Source: an uncultured Clostridia bacterium (GTDB lineage: Bacteria > Bacillota > Clostridia > UBA1381). Taken from it: 18,620 bases of DNA. The stretch covers positions 1 through 18,620 of the forward strand of contig CAJUEZ010000037.1 of assembly GCA_910585485.1 (NCBI GenBank), read 5' to 3'. The notes beneath the pieces were generated by a model, which searched no databases, had not been told where the DNA came from, and worked only from the letters and a program-made list of their open reading frames with translations. Positions 7,807 through 13,539 of the stretch are shown here, in pieces. Within the stretch, counting starts at the first letter, position 1, and each line of letters opens with the position of its first letter. Position numbers and translations under genes: made by a program.

Positions 7807-8100
7807 TCAGCAGAATACAGATGGAACTTTCGAAAGCTGTTCAATCTGTACCTCGCCATTTGTAATAGGTTTTATATCTTCAAGAAATTTTAAAAAATGT
7901 TTTGCGTTATTATGCTGTTCGATGGCGGTATCATTAAGCCATTCTTCGATAAAGGTAAATTTGGACGGATCTTTTCTGTCCTGATATATTTTATACGCAA
8001 GATTACCTTTTTCCTTACGTGTATCACGTACAACATTTACAGCGCATTTTTTAAATTCTTCAACATTAGTAACATCAAATTTAGCGATTATAGTAATCAT
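7807..8100 (-). CDS. ABM-domain (antibiotic biosynthesis monooxygenase-like) protein
   Basis: The 97-residue protein has the dimeric ferredoxin-like fold of the ABM/YgiN family. It starts with MITIIAKFDVTNVEEFKK, then VVRDTRKEKGNLAYKIYQ, then FTFIEEWLNDTAIEQHNNAKHF. The 'E.W.d..a...H....hf' block is the family hallmark, and in relatives its His residues line the ligand pocket. Members include cofactor-independent quinol monooxygenases and heme-degrading enzymes, but many are uncharacterised. AAGGAG (8111-8116 on this strand) is 10 nt before the ATG. It is the first gene after a strong promoter and comes before the ATP-grasp gene. In an anaerobe a true oxygenase role is doubtful; quinone or oxidative-stress handling is a guess. 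Confidence 0.85.
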   Translation of the reverse strand: MITIIAKFDVTNVEEFKKCAVNVVRDTRKEKGNLAYKIYQDRKDPSKFTFIEEWLNDTAIEQHNNAKHFLKFLEDIKPITNGEVQIEQLSKVPSVFC

Positions 8101-8130
8101 AATACTTCAACTCCTTAATCTTATGCGCTT

Positions 8131-8159
8131 ATTATACCATATTTATGAAGTTTTTACAA
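8131..8159 (-). promoter_or_regulatory. Promoter of the ABM/ATP-grasp pair
   Basis: Read on the - strand, TTGTAA (8154-8159) and a perfect TATAAT (8131-8136) are separated by 17 bp. The transcript should start near 8124, giving a leader of about 24 bases. Confidence 0.75.
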
Positions 8160-8232
8160 GGGCGAATTAGTCGGTTGCTATTTAATGACAGTCCTTGATT
8201 TTGAAATTGGTATTTATAATTAATCCTCATTC

Positions 8233-8261
8233 TTGACGTGGGTTTTTAGAAGTGATATAAT
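8233..8261 (+). promoter_or_regulatory. Promoter of the PLP enzyme / CpXC / RluA operon
   Basis: TTGACG (8233-8238) and a perfect TATAAT (8256-8261) have a 17-bp spacer. The start site would be near 8268, about 27 bases before the first ATG. The promoter diverges from the - strand promoter about 75 bp to the left. Confidence 0.85.
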
Positions 8262-8294
8262 TATCGGGTCAGAAAAACGAAAGGAAAAATCAGA

Positions 8295-9575
8295 ATGGAC
8301 AAGAATAAATTTATAAGCGAGAATTTTAATATATCACCTAAAACGCTCAGTCTTGTTGAGGAGGCGGAAAAATCAATCCGCGGGCAATTTGAGCATATAG
8401 AAAACATATGTGAAATAAATCAGCTTCGCGTTATGAAAGCGTTTGCGGATAACCGTGTGTCAGACGCTCATTTTACTGCGACAACGGGTTACGGATATGA
8501 TGATATAGGACGCGACACGCTCGATAGAGTATATGCTGACGTGATGGGCGCTGAGGATGCTCTTGTGCGCCATAACTTCATATCGGGTACGCATACCATT
8601 TCAACGGCGCTGTTCGCCGTACTGAGACCCGGCGACACACTCGTTTCAATAACAGGCAAGCCGTATGATACGCTTGAAGAGGTAATCGGAATACAGGGCG
8701 AGGCAGGAAACGGCTCGCTTAAAGATTTTGGTGTAAAGTATGAGGAAATAGAACTGAAAGAGGACGGCACTCCCGACCTTGACACTATAAGGTCAGTGCT
8801 TACCGCTTCTAAGGTTAAGGTAGTGACGATACAGCGCTCAAAAGGATATGGCTGGCGCCCGACCTACAGTGCAAAGGAGATAGGGGAGTTAATCAGCTTT
8901 GTAAAGGAAATATCGCCTGACACAATCTGTATTGTTGATAACTGCTATGGTGAATTTGTTGAAACTGAGGAGCCGACAGCTTACGGCGCAGACCTGATTG
9001 CGGGCTCGCTTATAAAAAACCCCGGAGGCGGACTTGCTCCGACGGGTGGCTACATAGCGGGAAAACAAAAGTATATAGAACTTTGCGCCTACCGCCTTAC
9101 ATCTGTCGGAATAGGCAGAGAGGCAGGTGCTTCACTGGGATTTAACCGTCAGATGTATCAGGGTTTGTTTATGGCTCCGCACATAGTTTCGCAGGCGCTT
9201 AAATCGGCAGTGCTGTGCAGTGCAGTATTTGAAAAGCTCGGTTTTGAGGTTGACCCGAAGCCTGACGAGATACGTCATGATATAATTCAGTCGATTAAAT
9301 TCGGAAGCCCCGAAAAGGTTATAGCCTTCTGCGAGGGTATACAAAAGGGCGCGCCTGTGGATAGCTTTGTCACACCTGAACCGTGGGATATGCCGGGTTA
9401 CAGCGAGCAGGTAATAATGGCGGCGGGCGCGTTTGTACAGGGCGCGTCAATAGAACTGTCGGCTGATGCACCGATAAAACCGCCGTATATCGCATATATG
9501 CAGGGCGGGCTGACATATGAAAGCGCAAAGCTGGGTATAATGGTAGCTGCGGAAAAAATGGGAGGAATAAAATGA
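8295..9575 (+). CDS. Methionine gamma-lyase family PLP enzyme ('aluminium resistance' family)
   Basis: The 426-residue product belongs to the fold-type I PLP family long annotated as 'aluminum resistance protein' or methionine gamma-lyase family. Recognisable blocks are HFTATTGYGYDDIGRDTLD (59-77), a glycine-rich substrate region NFISGTHTISTALFAVLRPGD (94-114), the cofactor-binding Asp in IVDNCYGEF (213-221), and the probable Schiff-base lysine Lys-241 in GSLIKNPGGG. Length is normal. The true substrate of most members is untested; C-S lyase activity on sulfur amino acids is the family-based guess. AAGGA at 8281-8285 is 9 nt before the ATG. The stop overlaps the next start as ATGA, so translation is coupled to the CpXC gene. 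Confidence 0.88.
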   Translation: MDKNKFISENFNISPKTLSLVEEAEKSIRGQFEHIENICEINQLRVMKAFADNRVSDAHFTATTGYGYDDIGRDTLDRVYADVMGAEDALVRHNFISGTHTISTALFAVLRPGDTLVSITGKPYDTLEEVIGIQGEAGNGSLKDFGVKYEEIELKEDGTPDLDTIRSVLTASKVKVVTIQRSKGYGWRPTYSAKEIGELISFVKEISPDTICIVDNCYGEFVETEEPTAYGADLIAGSLIKNPGGGLAPTGGYIAGKQKYIELCAYRLTSVGIGREAGASLGFNRQMYQGLFMAPHIVSQALKSAVLCSAVFEKLGFEVDPKPDEIRHDIIQSIKFGSPEKVIAFCEGIQKGAPVDSFVTPEPWDMPGYSEQVIMAAGAFVQGASIELSADAPIKPPYIAYMQGGLTYESAKLGIMVAAEKMGGIK

Positions 9576-10237
9576 GCCTTAATTCAAAACAAAATGTTAA
9601 ATGTCCGCAGTGCGGACAAATGAGCGAGATAACTGTATGGAATATGATAACCGTCCGCGACAGCGCGGATTTAAAGCAGGATTTGCTTCATGGAAAAGTT
9701 AATATGTTTCATTGTCCGTCGTGCTCACATACAGCGCTTATGCCGACGCCTATGCTCTATCAGGACGAGGACAAGCGTCTTTTAATATCGTTTTCGCCGT
9801 GCAGTGACCCGCTTTTAAAGGCGCAGCTTTACGACAATGTATGCAAATCATCAAAGGAGTCGGGCGAGCTTGATAAATTAGAGGGATATAACCTGCGTTT
9901 TGTGACCGATTACAATGAGCTTCTTGAAAAAATACTGATATTTGAAAACGGCATGAGCGATAAGACAATCGAGGTGCTGAAGCTTATGATATTGTCGCAG
10001 GACTTGGAAAAATCGGCTGACAGAATATGCCGTTTCGGCAAGTGCGAAAATGATGCGCTTGAATTTATGATATACGATGTAAAGGAAAATCAGACGTATA
10101 CCTCAAACGTGCCGGTTGAGACGTACAGGACGATAGACGAAAGTTTGCGTGACTCGGGAGTAAAACCATACAGCTTCGGATGGGAAATGGTGGACGCGTC
10201 ATATGCCACCAAGATTTTAAACGGTGTGAATAACTGA
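9572..10237 (+). CDS. CpXC-domain protein
   Basis: The 221-residue product starts with a CpXC domain, named for paired Cys-Pro-X-Cys knuckles. Here they are CPQC (11-14) and CPSC (48-51), likely binding one zinc. The spacing and the FHCPSCSHTALMPTPMLYQDE segment fit the family, in which the second knuckle leads into a beta-rich stretch. The C-terminal ~120 residues are helical and weakly conserved. Function is unknown in any organism that I can name. The ATG overlaps the stop of the PLP gene by 4 bases, and its own stop shares one base with the ATG of the pseudouridine synthase gene. The gene therefore sits in the middle of a compact translationally coupled unit. Confidence 0.8.
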   Translation: MSLNSKQNVKCPQCGQMSEITVWNMITVRDSADLKQDLLHGKVNMFHCPSCSHTALMPTPMLYQDEDKRLLISFSPCSDPLLKAQLYDNVCKSSKESGELDKLEGYNLRFVTDYNELLEKILIFENGMSDKTIEVLKLMILSQDLEKSADRICRFGKCENDALEFMIYDVKENQTYTSNVPVETYRTIDESLRDSGVKPYSFGWEMVDASYATKILNGVNN

Positions 10238-11148
10238 TGGACAGGGTGTTTGAATATATAACATCGCCCGAATATGACGGCGAAAATATTAAAACCGTAT
10301 TAAAACAGCATTTCAAAATGTCATCGGCGCTTATAAAGGAACTAAAAAAATACGAGGACGGAATACGCGTAAACGGTGAGCATAAGCGGGTCGTAGACAC
10401 GCTATGCAGAAATGACCTGCTTCGGGTTACTCTTCGCGAAACCGCTTCGGAAAACATCATTCCGAAAAACATTCCGCTTGATATAGTATATGAGGACGAG
10501 GACGTGCTCGTTATAAACAAACCTCCGAATATGCCCACGCATCCGTCAATGGGGAATTACGAAAATACCGCAGCAAACGGCGTTATGTATTATTTTAAAA
10601 GCAGGGGAGAAGAACGTGTGTTCCGCGCGGTAAACAGGCTTGACAAGGACACATCAGGTCTTATGGCAATCGCAAAAAACGCGTATATTCATGCGAGACT
10701 CGGAGAGGAAATAAAGTCTGGTGAACTGAAAAGGAAATATATGTGTATCGTATGCGGAGATATAGCGGAGGACGGAACGGTGGACGCGCCTATAAAGCGT
10801 GCAGACGGAAGCGTTATAAACCGTGTTGTCACTTCGGACGGACAGAGAGCCGTTACGCATTACCGCGTGCTGGAACGTTACGGCAAGTATACAAAACTTT
10901 TAATGGAGCTTGAAACCGGACGAACTCATCAAATCAGAGTGCATATGGCATATATCGGACATCCTTTGGCGGGAGATTGGCTCTACGGCATAGAAGATAA
11001 GGCAAATATACCGCGCCAGATGCTCCATTCGTGTTATCTTCGGTTTGTTCATCCCGTGACGGGTGAAAAAATGGAGTTTAAAAGTGAAACAGTGCGGGAT
11101 ATGTCGCAGTTTATTCAAAAAAATCTTGAAAAAAACGGCGAATTATGA
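10237..11148 (+). CDS. RluA-family RNA pseudouridine synthase
   Basis: The 303-residue product should convert uridine to pseudouridine in rRNA or tRNA. The N-terminal ~70 residues look like an S4 RNA-binding domain (SSALIKELKKYEDGIRVNGE). The catalytic domain begins around residue 80 with LDIVYEDEDVLVINKP. The catalytic Asp is Asp-136 in RLDKDTSGL, the RluA signature. RTHQIRVHMAYIGHPLAGD follows, also diagnostic. The exact target site cannot be assigned, because Firmicutes carry several paralogues (RluB/RluD/YlyB/YjbO-like). The start ATG lies within TGATG at the previous stop. The end of the gene contains the candidate promoter of nfnA. Confidence 0.93.
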   Translation: MDRVFEYITSPEYDGENIKTVLKQHFKMSSALIKELKKYEDGIRVNGEHKRVVDTLCRNDLLRVTLRETASENIIPKNIPLDIVYEDEDVLVINKPPNMPTHPSMGNYENTAANGVMYYFKSRGEERVFRAVNRLDKDTSGLMAIAKNAYIHARLGEEIKSGELKRKYMCIVCGDIAEDGTVDAPIKRADGSVINRVVTSDGQRAVTHYRVLERYGKYTKLLMELETGRTHQIRVHMAYIGHPLAGDWLYGIEDKANIPRQMLHSCYLRFVHPVTGEKMEFKSETVRDMSQFIQKNLEKNGEL

Positions 11149-11154
11149 TATGAT
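11126..11154 (+). promoter_or_regulatory. Candidate promoter of nfnAB inside the 3' end of the pseudouridine synthase gene
   Basis: TTGAAA (11126-11131) and TATGAT (11149-11154) are 17 bp apart, and each matches the consensus at five of six positions. The start site near 11161 would give a ~34-base leader. Since the gap between the two genes is only 46 bases, read-through from upstream is also possible. Confidence 0.5.
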
Positions 11155-11194
11155 AAAAGATAGAGAAAAATTACTTAAATTAAGAGGTGGTATA

Positions 11195-12046
11195 ATGGCT
11201 TATAAAATTGTAAAAAAGAAAGTGCTTAATCCGCAGATTTTCTTAATGGAAGTTGAAGCTCCGTTAATCGCGAAAAAGGCAGAGCCGGGTCAGTTCATCA
11301 TTTTAAGAATTGACGAATACGGCGAGAGAGTACCTTTTACTATTGCAGATTTTGACAGAGAAAAGGGAACGGTAACAATTATAGTTCAGATTGTCGGCAA
11401 GACAACAAAAGACCTTGCCGAGGTTCAGGAAGGCGAAAGTATTCTTGACTTTGCAGGACCTTTGGGAGTGCCTACTCCGCTTGAAGGACTTAAAAAGGTT
11501 GCCGTAATCGGAGGCGGACTCGGTACTGCAATCGCATATCCGCAGGCTAAGAAATTGCATAAACTCGGAGCTGACGTTACAGTTATAACAGGTTTCAGAA
11601 ATAAAGACCTTGTTATACTTGAGGACGAGCTTAAAGAGGTTTCCGATAAGCTTATTGTCGCTACAGACGACGGTTCAAACGGAAACCAGGGTTTTGTTAC
11701 AGATATGCTTAAAAAGGAAATTGAAGCGGGAGAAAAGTTTGACGAGGTAATAGCGATTGGTCCGCTTGTTATGATGAAATTTGTCTGCAAGCTGACAGAG
11801 CAGTATAATATACCGACAACTGTTTCGATGAACCCCGTTATGATTGACGGTACAGGTATGTGCGGAGGATGCAGAATTATTGTTGACGGCGAGACAAAGT
11901 TCGCGTGTGTTGACGGACCTGATTTTGACGGACATAAGGTAGATTGGGACAGCGCTATGAAGCGCGGAAGAATGTTTAAGGACTACGAGGAAAAATCGTG
12001 TCAAGAAGGTCATTGCCGTATCGGCAGAACTAACAAAGCAGAATAA
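11195..12046 (+). CDS. nfnA: NfnA-type FAD/NAD-binding subunit (sulfide/dihydroorotate dehydrogenase-like)
   Basis: The 283-residue product is the small subunit of an NfnAB-type NADH-dependent reduced ferredoxin:NADP+ oxidoreductase, related to PyrK. Residues 1-100 form the FAD-binding barrel (EPGQFIILRI and GERVPFTIAD). VAVIGGGLGTAIAYPQAKKL is the nucleotide-binding loop. The iron-sulfur motif is Asp-218-x4-Cys-223-x2-Cys-226-x11-Cys-238. An Asp takes the place of the first Cys of PyrK, which fits the Asp/3-Cys [2Fe-2S] ligation known for NfnA. The frame is open back to 11063, inside the previous gene, but the ATG at 11195 matches the family N-terminus (MAYKIVKKK) and has GAGGTGG just upstream. 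The same pair is often annotated as glutamate synthase subunits. Confidence 0.82.
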   Translation: MAYKIVKKKVLNPQIFLMEVEAPLIAKKAEPGQFIILRIDEYGERVPFTIADFDREKGTVTIIVQIVGKTTKDLAEVQEGESILDFAGPLGVPTPLEGLKKVAVIGGGLGTAIAYPQAKKLHKLGADVTVITGFRNKDLVILEDELKEVSDKLIVATDDGSNGNQGFVTDMLKKEIEAGEKFDEVIAIGPLVMMKFVCKLTEQYNIPTTVSMNPVMIDGTGMCGGCRIIVDGETKFACVDGPDFDGHKVDWDSAMKRGRMFKDYEEKSCQEGHCRIGRTNKAE

Positions 12047-12059
12047 GGAGGATTTTAAT

Positions 12060-13451
12060 ATGCCTAATATGAGATTGGACAAAAATCCGATGCCGGAGCA
12101 ATGTCCTAACGTAAGAAATAAAAACTTTCTTGAAGTAACAACGGGTTACACAGAGGAAATGGCTGTGGACGAGGCGCAGAGATGTCTTAACTGTAAAAAT
12201 AAGCCTTGTATGCAGGGTTGTCCCGTAAGTGTAAAGATTCCTGAATTTATCGCGTTTGTCGCGGAGGGTAAATTTGAGGAGGCATATCAGAAGATTAAAG
12301 AGACAAACGCGCTTCCTGCAGTATGCGGAAGAGTATGTCCGCAGGAGAGCCAGTGCGAGTCAAAGTGCGTAAGAGGCATTAAGGGCGAAAGTGTCGGTAT
12401 CGGCAGACTTGAGCGTTTTGTTGCCGATTGGCATATGAAGAACGTGGAAGAGAAGATTGAGAAACCTGTACAGAACGGCAAAAAAGTAGCTGTAGTAGGC
12501 TCAGGTCCGTCAGGACTTACCGTTGCGGGCGACCTCGCAAAGAGAGGATATGCCGTTACTGTATACGAGGCATTTCACACCGCGGGCGGTGTGCTTATGT
12601 ATGGTATACCTGAATTTAGACTCCCTAAGGACATTGTTCAGAAGGAAATATCCAACCTGAAGGCTATGGGTGTTGACATTCAGACAAACGTAATTATCGG
12701 AAAGACCATTATGGTTGACGAATTGTTTGACGAAATGGGATATGACGCAGTTTACATAGGCTCGGGCGCGGGACTTCCGTCGTTTATGGGACTTGAGGGC
12801 GAAAGCCTTAACGGCGTATACAGCGCAAATGAGTTCCTTACAAGAATTAACCTGATGAAGGGTTATAAGTTCCCTGAGTATGATACTCCTGTATACGTAG
12901 GAAAGAACGTGGCAGTTCTCGGAGGCGGTAATGTTGCAATGGACGCGGCAAGATCGGCCAAGCGTCTGGGTGCTGAGAATGTTTACATAGTCTACAGACG
13001 AGGCAAGGAAGAACTTCCCGCAAGAGCGGAGGAAGTTATGCACGCAGAGGAAGAGGGCATTGTCTTTAAGCTTTTGCAGAACCCAACGAAGTTTATCGGA
13101 AACGAGGACGGTTGGGTAACAGGTATGGAGGTTATCAAGATGGAACTCGGCGAGCCTGACGCGAGCGGAAGACGCAGACCTGTACCTATTGAGGGCAGTG
13201 AGGAAATGCTTGATATTGACACTGTTGTTGTCGCTATAGGTCAGACACCAAATCCGCTTATCAGAAAGACTACAAAAGGTCTTGACACCAACAAACGCGG
13301 ATGTATCGTAGCGGATGAGGAAACAGGCAAGACTTCAAAAGACCATGTTTATGCAGGCGGTGACGTTGTCACAGGCGCGGCAACAGTTATTCTTGCAATG
13401 GGTGCGGGAAAAGCCGCGGCAGAAGCAATAGATAAGGAATTAAACGCTTGA
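12060..13451 (+). CDS. nfnB: NfnB-type NADPH-binding large subunit (GltD-like)
   Basis: The 463-residue product pairs with the preceding subunit. An N-terminal Cys-rich region carries Cys-42, -45, -50, -54 and Cys-89, -93, -99, -103 (CLNCKNKPCMQGCP and CGRVCPQESQCESKC), enough for two [4Fe-4S] clusters. VGSGPSG (146-152) is the FAD Rossmann motif. VLGGGNVAMDAARSAKRLG (from about residue 286) binds NADP(H). HVYAGGDVVTGAATVILAMG closes the FAD site. The 463-residue length fits NfnB. The NfnAB complex balances ferredoxin, NADH and NADPH by flavin-based bifurcation in fermentative anaerobes. Without a neighbouring large GltB glutamate synthase, NfnB is a better call than GltD. AAGGAGG precedes the ATG, 13 nt after the nfnA stop. 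Confidence 0.85.
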   Translation: MPNMRLDKNPMPEQCPNVRNKNFLEVTTGYTEEMAVDEAQRCLNCKNKPCMQGCPVSVKIPEFIAFVAEGKFEEAYQKIKETNALPAVCGRVCPQESQCESKCVRGIKGESVGIGRLERFVADWHMKNVEEKIEKPVQNGKKVAVVGSGPSGLTVAGDLAKRGYAVTVYEAFHTAGGVLMYGIPEFRLPKDIVQKEISNLKAMGVDIQTNVIIGKTIMVDELFDEMGYDAVYIGSGAGLPSFMGLEGESLNGVYSANEFLTRINLMKGYKFPEYDTPVYVGKNVAVLGGGNVAMDAARSAKRLGAENVYIVYRRGKEELPARAEEVMHAEEEGIVFKLLQNPTKFIGNEDGWVTGMEVIKMELGEPDASGRRRPVPIEGSEEMLDIDTVVVAIGQTPNPLIRKTTKGLDTNKRGCIVADEETGKTSKDHVYAGGDVVTGAATVILAMGAGKAAAEAIDKELNA

Positions 13452-13472
13452 ATTGAATAAAAAAGGTATTAT

Positions 13473-13509
13473 AAAAAACTGCTTTTCATTGATTGAAAAG
13501 CAGTTTTTT
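13473..13509. terminator. Bidirectional terminator between nfnB and the PBP gene
   Basis: A 16-bp inverted repeat with core ACTGCTTTTCA / TGAAAAGCAGT (13478-13488 and 13494-13504), extended by A-runs and T-runs, encloses a 5-nt loop. T-tracts exist on both strands, so it can end both convergent genes. Confidence 0.9.
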
Positions 13510-13539
13510 TGCTAAATCTTATTTATAAATACTTATTAA

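Noticed and set aside
8196..8220. TTGAAA ... TATAAT near 8215 as an extra promoter
   Set aside because: The spacer is only about 8 bp (14 bp with the alternative -35); the pair at 8233-8261 is much better.
11063..11194. N-terminal extension of the nfnA frame into the pseudouridine synthase gene
   Set aside because: The 44 extra residues have no family similarity and overlap the upstream coding sequence. The ATG at 11195 has a ribosome binding site and the expected N-terminus.
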